Below are positions 1 to 9,425 of a stretch of DNA of 64,000 nucleotides, in pieces; the stretch's first letter is position 1; each line of letters opens with the position of its first letter. The translations under genes and the position numbers were made by a program. The DNA is from Tubulanus polymorphus (Eukaryota; Nemertea; Palaeonemertea; Tubulaniformes; Tubulanidae), in assembly GCF_964204645.1 (NCBI RefSeq), contig NC_134030.1, forward strand, positions 407,355 through 471,354, written 5' to 3'. The notes below the pieces were generated by a model. That model had not been told where the DNA came from and searched no databases. It worked only from the letters and a program-made list of their open reading frames with translations.

Positions 1-514
1 CATGCATTCCGAAAATCAAGTCCTCTATCATAATTTACCGTCAGTTGAAGGCCTGTAAAGGCCATGACTAAACAGCTTCTCTTGCTTTGAAACAAGTGTA
101 CTCGTAAGGTAGGCACTTAACGTGCCCTCTTAGTGTTCCTTTTTTATGAGGGTGCTGTCATGAGATTAAAGTCTATATTTTTTCTTAGTGATTAAAAGTT
201 TTCTTTTTTAATTTCGTAGTCAAATTTCATTGTTAGAAGTCCTGATAGCTATTTTTTTCTTTCGCTTAGTGTAGCCCTGATTTAGTGTGTTGTTTATTTA
301 CATGGCTGATTCCCACCCATGGCAGTTGATTCAGACCCCTCTAATGAGGAGCCGCTCGATATTTCGCTGATATCAACCCATTCATCTGACACTTGGTCAT
401 CCGATGAGTCCATTTGAAATCTCACAATATTTCTCAGAAGATTTTTGTAGTCTGGTCGATCCTTTGCACTATTTCTCGGCTAATTTTCTGTAGAGCATGC
501 TTCAGTCTTGTTGT

Positions 515-960
515 TTATTTCAATGGTTTGTTAGAATTTTTCGATGTTTTTCGCTGTTTGTTTTGTAACCGCTGTTCCTGTGTCCAGTTCGGAGTGATAC
601 TAACAGCATTGAGATTACTATCGTTTGTTTTACGCAAACTTAAATATGCTTGTAAGATTAGTTGTTTTTCTGAAGTTGTTGAAAGGATAACTCTCATTGG
701 CCTTGGCCTTCATCCCGTTTTCCGAGCCGTGTCACGTGTCGAGGTTTGGCAATTTTTCCTCCGAGCCCCAAACATTTCATTAGATTTTCAATTATTGTTG
801 ATTCAGAATTTTCACGGCTTTCAGAGTCAGCTATTTTTGGTTCCTCAATATTATGAATTATAATATGCGTTCGACGCTTATCCATTTCTTCCAGATCTCG
901 CTTGAATTTCTTGAGTTGATCTAACAGCTGTGTGGAATAGATCGAAAATGTCGTTTTTGA
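515..960 (-). pseudogene. Non-LTR retrotransposon ORF1-like relic, copy 1 (frameshifted, nonsense)
   Basis: Read on the minus strand, the segment first encodes a coiled-coil stretch (QLLDQLKKFKRDLEE) and then an IIIHNIEEPK segment. A basic RLGKRDEG segment, a MRVILSTTSEKQLILQA segment and a NLNAVSITPNWTQEQR segment follow. That order is typical of the nucleic-acid-binding ORF1 of invertebrate LINEs of the CR1/L2/Jockey kind; this is from family knowledge, not a search. A one-base frameshift near 694-697 splits it, and a TAA near 515 ends the second part. The plus-strand open frame over the same interval is a shadow. Confidence 0.7.
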
Positions 961-1056
961 TTTGTGGAAAGTAGTTTTTCGCCGTATTCGCAGTTTGCTA
1001 TCATGTGTATTGTGTAGAGGATGTGCCGTGGAATATCAATTGAATCAATCGACACT

Positions 1057-2076
1057 TTATTTCAGATTCTTTTTTTTTCTTGTGCATCCTTCTCTAGAAA
1101 TACAACTAGTTATTTCTTTTCGAAATTTTCTTAAACTGATGAAATACACGATGAAATTAATTGCATTGTTTGACGTTTCAAGTGTGGATGTTGACAATGT
1201 GATGATTTGAAGCATGTAAGGTTTACGGGGCCACATTAGAATTGACGGTCTCGTATGTAGAACAGTACTGACCATATTATTAGGTAGCGATAGAAATAAA
1301 TAAACGCATGTTATCGCAACAAGATTTTTAATACAGGCGCGGTCTTGTTTGGACATATTTTGTACAGTTTTCCGAGAAGATTTCACTGATCGCGACGCCA
1401 GTTTTATAGCGATTATGATAATACACGAAACGCTTATGAAATACGGAGCAAAGCAAAGAGTAATTAGTCTGATTGCAGTTATAGCTTTCCTGAATACGGC
1501 TTTCTCTGCAGATCGGAAATTAGGAAATATTATGCAGTTTTTGGTTCCGTCTGCGGCGTAAGTATGGATGCCATATACGTTGAACATAGCGCCCTCTACC
1601 AGTAAAACAACGATCCACTGGCAGACGATCACGTATCGACGCCGTGTTTTGGTAAAAGTTGTCGAAGCTTTCAGAGGTATAGAAATAGCAAGCGACCTTT
1701 CTACGGCAAAGACGCACAACGTCCACGTCGATAGTTTTATCGAAACGTTGACTGTGATGAGTAAAAACTTACAAACAAATTCGGAAATCGTGTAAAAGAC
1801 ATATATACCGAAGCCGGTATTCGAAGCGTAGCTGATCTTTTCCAACAATTTCAGTGACATCGAGTTCAAGTATATAATATCTGATGTAGCCAATGAGATT
1901 AAGTATTGAACACTGGGACCGTCTAGTTCATTACGCAGTCGGACTAGTAAAACTAGTGTCAGAAAGCTGCCGACACTACCGCCAATCATCACGAGATATA
2001 TTAGTAAACTGTACGTGTACCAGACGGTCGACTGCCAATGCTCCGAAGGCGACTGCAGAAAAAATGAACGATTCAT
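1057..2076 (-). CDS. Rhodopsin-family (class A) GPCR, intronless, copy 1
   Basis: The 339-residue intronless ORF starts at an ATG at 2076. It shows seven hydrophobic segments, beginning at about residues 20-45 (TM1) and ending at about 303-315 (TM7). The DRY position reads ERS (126-128). Cys102 at the top of TM3 and Cys181 in loop 2 can form the usual disulfide. TM6 carries C257 and P265, and TM7 reads NFIVY (307-311) in place of NPxxY. The tail is short and basic. The class is clear, but the ligand is not; the pattern recalls invertebrate FMRFamide/peptide-type orphan receptors. It differs from copy 2 at only five residues, including K192N, I220T, H274Y, L315F and C331R. An intact frame in both copies suggests function. 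Confidence 0.9.
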   Translation of the reverse strand: MNRSFFLQSPSEHWQSTVWYTYSLLIYLVMIGGSVGSFLTLVLLVRLRNELDGPSVQYLISLATSDIIYLNSMSLKLLEKISYASNTGFGIYVFYTISEFVCKFLLITVNVSIKLSTWTLCVFAVERSLAISIPLKASTTFTKTRRRYVIVCQWIVVLLVEGAMFNVYGIHTYAADGTKNCIIFPNFRSAEKAVFRKAITAIRLITLCFAPYFISVSCIIIIAIKLASRSVKSSRKTVQNMSKQDRACIKNLVAITCVYLFLSLPNNMVSTVLHTRPSILMWPRKPYMLQIITLSTSTLETSNNAINFIVYFISLRKFRKEITSCISREGCTRKKKNLK

Positions 2077-2368
2077 GATTCCGTCAAAAAGATGAAATTA
2101 ATCCAAGCGCGCCTCTGTAAAAATGAGCTTAATACGTACATGATAGTGAGTGATGCGTGCCGGCCGGTCGGTCTAATTATAACCTAATGACGTATTAGTC
2201 ACGCACATATAACGACGTAAATTAATTTGCTCTGAACATCACACATCACACAATTTATTTGTGGATTACAAACAGTGTGATGTGTAATGTTTGAACTACA
2301 AACAAACAATGTCGACTATCCCCATTTGTCGTGGATTGTCATCCCGTTAGATGCGGGCAAAATAGGCA

Positions 2369-2430
2369 AAATTATCCACGAAAGATTTTATATCATCAAA
2401 ATGTCTAACAAACTCACGGTCATTCGGGAC
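2369..2430 (+). pseudogene. Penelope-like retroelement fragment, copy 1
   Basis: The plus strand can be read as GKIGKIIHERFYIIKMSNKL, which is the segment that precedes the conserved AYRRPKN motif in Penelope-like reverse transcriptase proteins. The matching stretch at 17290-17350 is followed by that motif, which supports the assignment. Only a short piece is left, and stops follow quickly. Confidence 0.5.
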
Positions 2431-2524
2431 GGGCATTCGGCGGAGTCATGAAAACAGTGCGGGACTTTTTTGTGAGATGCTCACAAGTTCAAAAGATAAC
2501 ATAAGACACACTAACTATCCGTGT

Positions 2525-2690
2525 GGAACGAGAGAAATAAATTCAGCCTAAACATTTCCCCTGATGATGGCTAATAGTCTTTAGCCGAAACGTTGCGCAA
2601 ATATATATAACTCTTCTATTCAAGTTTTACGTTTTGGCTGAACTTATTGTGGGATTACTCTCGTTGAAACTTTTAATTTTGGAAACTTTC
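2525..2690 (+). repeat. Hairpin element with hammerhead-like core, copy 1
   Basis: A CTGATGA box is followed by a short hairpin (GGCTAA paired with TTAGCC) and then GAAACG. The flanks pair over a distance: attcagcc upstream with ggctgaactt downstream. The order box, hairpin, GAAA is that of a hammerhead ribozyme core. However, there is one extra U before the hairpin and no clear UH cleavage triplet next to stem I, so activity is doubtful. Confidence 0.45.
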
Positions 2691-3267
2691 CTTTTCCCTG
2701 AAGTGGCGAGTATATTACCATCTAAAAATCAGTTTGGGTATATAACCACGGACCAAAGAGTCCATGGTTTAACCATTCACCAAAATGGTTTTTATGTTCA
2801 TGTTATATAACCATGGACCACGAAGATAACGCTCATGCATTCCGAAAATCAAGTCCTCTATCATAATTTACCGTCAGTTGAAGGCCTGTAAAGGCCATGA
2901 CTAAACAGCTTCTCTTGCTTTGAAACAAGTGTACTCGTAAGGTAGGCACTTAAGGTGCCCTCTTAGTGTTCCTTTTTTATGAGGGTGCTGTCATGAGATT
3001 AAAGTCTACATTTTTTTTTAGTGATTAAAAGTTTTTTTTTTTAAATTTCGTAGTCAAATTTCATTGTTAGAAGTCCTGATAGCTATTTTTTTCTTTCGCT
3101 TAGTGTAGCCCTGATTTAGTGTGTTGTTTATTTACATGGCTGATTCCCACCCATGGCAGTTGATTCAGACCCCTCTAATGAGGAGCCGCACGATATTTCG
3201 CTGATATCAACCCATTCATCTGACACTTGGTCATCCGATGAGTCCATTTGAAATCTCACAATATTTC

Positions 3268-3795
3268 TCAGAAGATTTTTGTAGTCTGGTCGATCCTTTG
3301 CACTATTTCTCGGCTAATTTTCTGTAGAGCATGCTTCAGTCTTGTTGTTTGTTTCAATGGTCTGTTAGAAGTTTTCGATGTTTTTCGCTGTTTGTTTTGT
3401 AACCGCTGTTCCTGTGTCCAGTTCGGAGTGATACTAACAGCATTGAGATTACTATCGTTTGTTTTACGCAAACTTAAATATGCTTGTAAGATTAGTTGTT
3501 TTTCTGAAGTTGTTGAAAGGATAACTCTCATTGGCCTTGGCCTTCATCCCGTTTTCCGAGCCGTGTCACGTGTCGAGGTTTGGCAATTTTTCCTCCGAGC
3601 CCCAAACATTTCATTAGATTTTCAATTATTGTTGATTCAGAATTTTCACGGCTTTCAGAGTCAGCTATTTTTGGTTCCTCAATATTATGAATTATAATAT
3701 GCGTTCGACGCTTATCCATTTCTTCCAGATTTCGCTTGAATTTCTTGAGTTGATCTAACAGCTGTGTGGAATAGATCGAAAATGTCGTTTTTGAT
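3268..3795 (-). pseudogene. Non-LTR retrotransposon ORF1-like relic, copy 2 (frameshifted)
   Basis: This relic has the same layout as copy 1 with the same frameshift near 3528-3531, so the frameshift predates the duplication. The second part stays open to 3268 here because the codon that is TAA in copy 1 is CAA (Gln). The second part therefore reads on for about 27 more residues, which shows that copy 1 gained its stop after duplication. Confidence 0.7.
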
Positions 3796-3890
3796 TTGTG
3801 GAAAGTAGTTTTTCGCCGTATTCGCAGTTTGCTATCACGTGTATAGGGTAGAGGATGTGCCGTGGAATATCAATTGAATCAATCGACACT

Positions 3891-4910
3891 TTATTTCAGA
3901 TTCTTTTTTTTTCTTGTACGTCCTTCTCTAGAAATACAACTAGTTATTTCTTTTCGAAATTTTCTAAAACTGATGAAATACACGATGAAATTAATTGCAT
4001 TGTTTGACGTTTCAAGTGTGGATGTTGACAATGTGATGATTTGAAGCATGTAAGGTTTACGGGGCCACATTAGAATTGACGGTCTCGTATACAGAACAGT
4101 ACTGACCATATTATTAGGTAGCGATAGAAATAAATAAACGCATGTTATCGCAACAAGATTTTTAATACAGGCGCGGTCTTGTTTGGACATATTTTGTACA
4201 GTTTTCCGAGAAGATTTCACTGATCGCGACGCCAGTTTTATAGCGATTATGGTAATACACGAAACGCTTATGAAATACGGAGCAAAGCAAAGAGTAATTA
4301 GTCTGATTGCAGTTATAGCTTTCCTGAATACGGCATTCTCTGCAGATCGGAAATTAGGAAATATTATGCAGTTTTTGGTTCCGTCTGCGGCGTAAGTATG
4401 GATGCCATATACGTTGAACATAGCGCCCTCTACCAGTAAAACAACGATCCACTGGCAGACGATCACGTATCGACGCCGTGTTTTGGTAAAAGTTGTCGAA
4501 GCTTTCAGAGGTATAGAAATAGCAAGCGACCTTTCTACGGCAAAGACGCACAACGTCCACGTCGATAGTTTTATCGAAACGTTGACTGTGATGAGTAAAA
4601 ACTTACAAACAAATTCGGAAATCGTGTAAAAGACATATATACCGAAGCCGGTATTCGAAGCGTAGCTGATCTTTTCCAACAATTTCAGTGACATCGAGTT
4701 CAAGTATATAATATCTGATGTAGCCAATGAGATTAAGTATTGAACACTGGGACCGTCTAGTTCATTACGCAGTCGGACTAGTAAAACTAGTGTCAGAAAG
4801 CTGCCGACACTACCGCCAATCATCACGAGATATATTAGTAAACTGTACGTGTACCAGACGGTCGACTGCCAATGCTCCGAAGGCGACTGCAGAAAAAATG
4901 AACGATTCAT
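3891..4910 (-). CDS. Rhodopsin-family (class A) GPCR, intronless, copy 2
   Basis: This 339-residue paralogue of the GPCR at 1057-2076 has the same start context and the same length. It keeps the ERS motif at the end of TM3, the Cys102/Cys181 pair and the NFIVY motif in TM7. Relative to copy 1 it has Asn192, Thr220, Tyr274, Phe315 and Arg331. None of the changes breaks a membrane segment. No promoter motif is clear; the ~750 bp upstream of the ATG hold the retroelement remnants of the same unit, so any regulatory sequence must sit among them. The ligand is unknown. Confidence 0.9.
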   Translation of the reverse strand: MNRSFFLQSPSEHWQSTVWYTYSLLIYLVMIGGSVGSFLTLVLLVRLRNELDGPSVQYLISLATSDIIYLNSMSLKLLEKISYASNTGFGIYVFYTISEFVCKFLLITVNVSIKLSTWTLCVFAVERSLAISIPLKASTTFTKTRRRYVIVCQWIVVLLVEGAMFNVYGIHTYAADGTKNCIIFPNFRSAENAVFRKAITAIRLITLCFAPYFISVSCITIIAIKLASRSVKSSRKTVQNMSKQDRACIKNLVAITCVYLFLSLPNNMVSTVLYTRPSILMWPRKPYMLQIITLSTSTLETSNNAINFIVYFISFRKFRKEITSCISREGRTRKKKNLK

Positions 4911-5198
4911 GATTCCGTCAAAAAGATGAAATTAATCCAAGCGCGCCTCTGTAAAAATGAGCTTAATACGTGAATGTTAGTGAGTGATGCGTGCCGGCCG
5001 GTCGGTCTAATTATAACCTAATGACGTATTAGTAACGCACATATAACGACGTAAATTAATTTGCTCTGAACATCACACATCACACAATTTATATGTGGAT
5101 TACAAACAGTGTGATGTGCAATGTTTGAACTACAAACAAACAATGTCGACTATCCCCATTTGTCGTGGATTGTCATCCCGTTAGATGCGGGCAAAATA

Positions 5199-5260
5199 GG
5201 CAAAATTATCCACGAAAGATTTTATATCATCAAAATGTCTAACAAACTCACGGTCATTCG
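5199..5260 (+). pseudogene. Penelope-like retroelement fragment, copy 2
   Basis: This is the copy 2 equivalent of 2369-2430, with the same KIIHERFYIIKMSNKL reading. It has no coding capacity beyond this short stretch. Confidence 0.5.
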
Positions 5261-5361
5261 GGACGGTCATTCGGCGGAGTCATGAAAACAGTGCGGGACT
5301 TTTTTGTGAGATGCTCACAAGTTCAAAAGATAACATAAGACACACTAACTATCCGTGTGGA

Positions 5362-5545
5362 ACGAGAGAAACCCCCACAATAAATTCAGCCTAAACATTT
5401 CCCCTGATGATGGCCGAAACGTTGCACAAAAGTACGCCTGATGATGGCTAATAGTCTTTAGCCGAAACGTTGCGCAAATATATATAACTCTTCTATTCAA
5501 GTTTCACGTTTTGGCTGAACTTATTGTGGGATTTCTCTCGTTGAA
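5362..5545 (+). repeat. Hairpin element with hammerhead-like core, copy 2
   Basis: The ends pair well: gagagaaacccccacaataa at the left matches ttattgtgggatttctctc at the right, and attcagcc/ggctgaac continue the stem. The loop holds two CTGATGATGG boxes. The first is collapsed (its hairpin is deleted so that GGCC runs straight into GAAA); the second has the hairpin. The outer stem is more complete than in copy 1, where part of the left arm is lost. Confidence 0.5.
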
Positions 5546-5710
5546 ACTTTTAATTTTGGAAACTTTCCTTTTCCCTGAAGTGGCGAGTATATTACCATCT
5601 AAAAATCAGTTTGGGTATATAACCACGGACCAAAGAGTCCATGGTTTAACCATTCACCAAAATGGTTTTTATGTTCATGTTATATAACCATGGACCACGA
5701 AGATAACGCT

Positions 5711-5917
5711 CATGCATTCCGAAAATCAAGTCCTCTATCATAATTTACCGTCAGTTGAAGGCCTGTAAAGGCCATGACTAAACAGCTTCTCTTGCTTTGA
5801 AACTAAGTGTACTCGTAAGGTAGGCACTTAACGTGCCCTCTTAGTGTTCCTTTTTTATGAGGGTGCTGTCATGAGATTAAAGTCTATATTTTTTCTTAGT
5901 GATTAAAAGTTTTCTTT
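5711..5917. repeat. Truncated third copy of the GPCR unit
   Basis: The first ~200 bp of the unit are repeated almost exactly, up to gattaaaagttttcttt. There the sequence switches to single-copy DNA 20 bp beyond the splice donor of a C-type lectin exon on the minus strand. This marks one end of the duplication. Confidence 0.9.
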
Positions 5918-5938
5918 ACTATGTACGATATTTCTCAC

Positions 5939-6876
5939 TTGGAACGAATGGAATCCCTATCATATTGCGTTGTATACCGATGATCAATACTTTACCTGAT
6001 GGGTGATACTTTGCAAGGTACCCTCGCAGGGAATCGAATGATTCTTTACTTCTCGGTTCAGCCAATTTCCCTCCTAACATTGCGCAATGGTCTCGCGCTG
6101 CCGAGAGAACCTTCTTCGGGTTTGTCACTGGTTGATACCACCCGGTGCCAACACGTACTGTAAATTCGTCTGGGCTCCTGATTCCTTATTACAGAATGGT
6201 TAAAAAAAAACGAAAAATAAATGAATAAGAATAAAGCTAAAAGGAAATCTAGATATTGGAAGAAATTCATCATCAAAAGGCAGTTTCAAGGAAGATAGAC
6301 TTTATCTATTATGACTCTGTTATTAATCTCAGAGTTTCAGAGTCAATAATGACGACGATATTTCGTGTCTCTGCTGGTGAAGTTTAGTTAGAAATTTAAA
6401 ATACCTCGGAGAACGTCTGAACAAAAGTCTTGATAATTTCATTTTTGAAAGTTCGCTAACAAGATGTCTGATATCTGGTGTTTGTGGTGCATTTACGATT
6501 GGAAATGTCTCAGGTGAAGAATATGCGAAGTGTGGAGATTAAAAAACTTTTTTGCCTTACCTGAGCTATCTTTAATGTAAACCTCTTCGCCACTAGAGGG
6601 CGCTATAGCTTTGATCAATAGATCGTAGAGTTGACAATGTTCAGCGTGAAAACTGATCCCGACACAGAGGATCCCTTCTTGCGAACACAAACCCAAACAT
6701 TGAAATTCGAACTGGACGTTACTGACATTTTTGTACGCCCCTAGAGTTGAGCGGACGACTTTTATTCGTTGGTAGATAAACGAAGTCTTCCCAGAAGTCG
6801 TAGATTCAATTGGGGTCCGAGCATAAAACAGAACCCACAACGCGAAGACGGTTTTTCGTATGTTTGTTGCAGCCAT
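5939..6876 (-). CDS. Secreted PAN/apple-like plus C-type lectin-like protein (partial)
   Basis: Two coding exons join in phase: 6561-6876 (donor gtaagg, phase 1) and 5939-6157 (acceptor tttacag; donor gtgaga). Exon 1 begins with an ATG at 6876 and a hydrophobic signal-peptide-like start. A Cys-containing PAN/apple-like segment follows (FQCLGLCSQEGILCVGISF, then HCQLY). Exon 2 opens as VRVGTGWYQPVTNPKK and shows the first half of a C-type lectin fold (AARDHCAMLGGKLAEPRS). The second half of the lectin domain is not found to the left; the GPCR array starts 20 bp past the donor. The gene is either cut off by the array or has remaining exons beyond position 1. Extracellular, possibly sugar-binding. 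Confidence 0.65.
6450..6540 (-). repeat. Single dispersed copy of the 109-bp repeat in the lectin-gene intron
   Basis: The words gatatctggtgtttgtggtg, aaatgtctcaggtgaag and gaagtgtggag match the minus-sense form of the 109-bp unit seen at 13476-13870. This shows that the unit is dispersed and not only tandem. Confidence 0.7.
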
Positions 6877-7014
6877 TTTGTCGTGGTGTTAATTCAGTTT
6901 TACATAGATCCAGTAATAGATAGACTATGTGAATATCGTCTCATTGTCTATGCATGTATTTTTAGGGTGAGGAAAAAAGCGATATATTGATTAACGTAGA
7001 AAAAATGTAGCTGG

Positions 7015-7068
7015 TGAATTAGTGGTGAATTAGTGGTGAATTAGTGGTGAATTAGTGGTGAATTAGAA
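7015..7068 (+). repeat. 13-bp tandem repeat
   Basis: About five copies of ggtgaattagt(g) follow one another just upstream of the PAN/lectin gene. Confidence 0.85.
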
Positions 7069-7069
7069 T

Positions 7070-7925
7070 AAACTGGTGAATTTCTTAATGAAACAGGAAC
7101 TCTATAAATTTAAAGATTACTATTATCATCGATTATACTCCGACTTTTGATTTGACAAAGGCGTTTTTACAAGTAATTGAGAATCAGATTCACTTCTCAT
7201 TCACTGGGAATAGAACGCAATTCTAATCGAGCTGCGAATGGTGTATTGGAAATGGTTGAAAATTCTTTCATTTCTTCTCATTTCTTGATAACAGATTATC
7301 AATGTTTTATCTAAGTTAACTCTGTAGACGATCATGAAATTTTTACTATATTCCCTAATTGTGTTCGCTACGTCCAAAAATCAAGTTCCTCTTGTTTGTC
7401 TTATAAGTGGAATAATATTCTACAGGTTTTATAACCGATTCCTGTAGACGATTCAAGCAATGAATTTATGAGCTCAATTCACGACAATACGCGATCATAT
7501 TGAGCAAATAATAAGCGATCTGTCGTTTACGCAAGGGTGATATGCACCAGTTGCTGTCTATGTTCTTAGCCAAACGCGATGCATCAGCGAAATCATGATT
7601 GTGTGTTTATGCAGTTTGCGCAAGTGAATAAATATTCGAAAGAACAATAACTGGTCTTACAGCAGTGATAGCAGGAATCACAACTCAAATACGCCAACAC
7701 GCCAAAGACTGATTATTGGTATCATTTCTGATAGCTTATTCCACGTCCTACGTGTCATAGATTTTTTTTTAAGATTTTATTTATTATAGTGGCATGAGCA
7801 ACATGCATAGATATGATGTGTTTCAATTGTTATAACCTGCGTCCGGCCCAAATGTCGACTTACAAATCGTTCTTCAGAAATTAGTTGGTACAGGATTGCC
7901 AACCACAGTAAAATATGTGTTCAGT
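7070..7925. other. Intergenic stretch without recognised features
   Basis: AT-rich sequence between the upstream end of the PAN/lectin gene and the 109-bp repeat array. No convincing ORF, RNA gene or inverted repeat was seen on either strand. Confidence 0.6.
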
Positions 7926-8494
7926 GCTTCATCTGAGACATTTTTAATTGAAAATGAACTACAAACACCAGATATTAGACATTTTATCAGCACACTTTCA
8001 AAAACTGATCGTCCACACTTCACATGTGTTCAGTGCTTCATCTGAGACATTTTTAATTGAAAATGAACTACAAACACCAGATATTAGACATTTTATCAGC
8101 ACACTTTCAAAAACTGATCGTCCACACTTCACATGTGTTCAGTGCTTCACCTGAGACATTTTTAATTGAAAATGAACTAAAAACACCAGATATTAGACAT
8201 TTTATCAGCACACTTTCAAAAACTGATCGTCCACACTTCACATGTGTTCAGTGCTTCATCTGAGACATTTTTAATTGAAAATGAACTACAAACACCAGAT
8301 ATTAGACATTTTATCAGCACACTTTCAAAAACTGATCGTCCACACTTCACATGTGTTCAGTGCTTCACCTGAGACATTTTTAATTGAAAATGAACTACAA
8401 ACACCAGATATTAGACATTTTATCAGCACACTTTCAAAAACTGATCGTCCACACTTCACATGTGTTCAGTGCTTCACCTGAGACATTTTCAATT
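7926..8494 (+). repeat. Left 109-bp tandem array (about five units)
   Basis: The unit contains caccagatattagacatttt, gatcgtccacacttcacatg and cagtgcttcacctgagac. Spacing between equal words is 109 bp. 68-residue frames appear in each unit only because the unit lacks stops in one frame; they are not genes. The same unit occurs in reverse at 13476-14800. Confidence 0.95.
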
Positions 8495-8516
8495 AAAAAT
8501 AATTAACGAGACGAGT

Positions 8517-8605
8517 AGTAGTGTATAGGTTCAATATTTATTTGACGCACGAGCTTTCGCTTTTAATGAATAGAAGCTTCATCATGTGAATGAGTTGTTA
8601 GTTAA
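8517..8605 (-). repeat. Second hammerhead-like dispersed motif
   Basis: On the minus strand the order TGATGAAGC, a loop, AGCGAAAGCTCGTGC is seen. It is a box-hairpin-GAAA arrangement like the CTGATGA family but a different sequence. A weaker relative lies at 36270-36340 (minus). C3 of the core is A here, so it is degenerate if it ever was a ribozyme. Confidence 0.35.
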
Positions 8606-8629
8606 AAATTAACAACAAACACCAGATAT

Positions 8630-9224
8630 TAGATATTTTATCAGCACACTTTCAAAAACCGATCGTGTGCAGATAAAATGTCTAATATCTGGTGTTCGTA
8701 GTACATTTCCAATTAGAAATATCTCAGGTAAACAGGCACTGAACACATGTGAAGTGTGGACGATCAGTTTATGAAAGTATGCTGATAAAATGTCGTCAGA
8801 CGTCTTCTATCACTTTCACTGAAAATATCTTATGAAATGAAATACAAGGTGAGGCAAAAACGTCTAAAAGATTGACAATTTCTAGAACGGTGTATCTAAG
8901 TCGATTAGATAAACCAGAAAGTGCTCTTTCCAGGCAACGGATCGATATCTACAGAGAAAACTATTTTCAACAACTAATGCGGACCCCGAAACCGTGTGGC
9001 AATTGGGTATCACACTTGCGGTAAAATGGGCGTCCAACAGGCGCGTTTGTAAATAATCTGCGCTTCGAATTTGTCTCGTTTTGTATCGAAAGCGAAGCAA
9101 ATTGATAATCAACATAAACAACAAAGAGCCCAAGAGGGGGCGCTGAATATTGATTGTTATGTTGTTTGAACACATTTGGATTCACGGGTCTAATAAACAT
9201 GCTGTTGTTCCACGATTTACCAAA
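8630..9224. repeat. Left arm of large inverted repeat
   Basis: The reverse complement of this arm matches 12364-13050 over nearly its whole length, including cattttatcagcatactttc, gcctcaccttgtatttc and the cagcgccccctcttgggc segment. Indels are few. The outer ~150 bp is made of the 109-bp repeat, the inner ~440 bp is unique to the arms. Long frames in the arms are mirror images of each other and look non-coding. Confidence 0.9.
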
Positions 9225-9319
9225 TAATAATGTGTGTTTTATTCGATTCTAAGAAAGTAAACTTTTGCATCATTGTTGACAAACGTTCTCTGTGAGAACG
9301 ACCTTTCACAATGTCCCTG

Positions 9320-9425
9320 GAAAACCAAAACACATGTGAAGTGTGGACGATCAGTTTTTGAAAGGTCGATGATAAAATGTCTAATGTCTGGTGTCTAATG
9401 TCTAATGTCTAATGTTTTATGTCTA
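9320..9425 (-). repeat. Degenerate partial 109-bp repeat with a short tgtctaa run
   Basis: The words aacacatgtgaagtgtggac and gataaaatgtctaatgtctg belong to the 109-bp family. They are followed by short duplications of gtctaatgtctaatgt. A duplicated acctttcacaatgtccct segment flanks it (9301 and 9431). Confidence 0.7.

Larger units (their letters stand above)
2834..5710. repeat. Second full unit of the GPCR tandem array
   Basis: This unit is colinear with 1-2833. Inside it lie the LINE relic (3268-3795), the GPCR (3891-4910), the Penelope-like piece (5199-5260) and the hairpin element (5362-5545). Non-coding parts of the unit are as similar between copies as the coding parts, so the whole block was duplicated as one event. 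Confidence 0.95.
1..5917. repeat. Tandem array of a ~2.85 kb GPCR-bearing unit (2 full copies plus a partial third)
   Basis: Copy 1 runs 1-2833, copy 2 runs 2834-5710 and a third copy begins at 5711 and stops at about 5917. The start of each copy (catgcattccgaaaatc) is identical and alignment by eye shows only scattered substitutions, so the duplication is recent. Copy 2 is about 44 bp longer because of an extra segment near 5370-5440 that partly repeats the CTGATGATGGC motif. Because the phase of the repeat continues through position 1, more copies may exist to the left. Each unit contains a GPCR (minus), a LINE ORF1 relic (minus), a Penelope-like fragment (plus) and a hairpin element. Confidence 0.95.

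Noticed and set aside
414-863. 149-codon plus-strand ORF in both tandem units
   Set aside because: It starts at TTG and is the opposite strand of the LINE ORF1 relic.
7948-8481. Repeated 68-codon ORFs
   Set aside because: Each is one and a bit units of the 109-bp satellite; identical frames recur in the inverted array.
8882-9200. 97- and 77-codon ORFs in the left arm, mirrored at 12389-12707
   Set aside because: They are arm sequences of the inverted repeat in two overlapping frames with no recognisable domain or splice sites.
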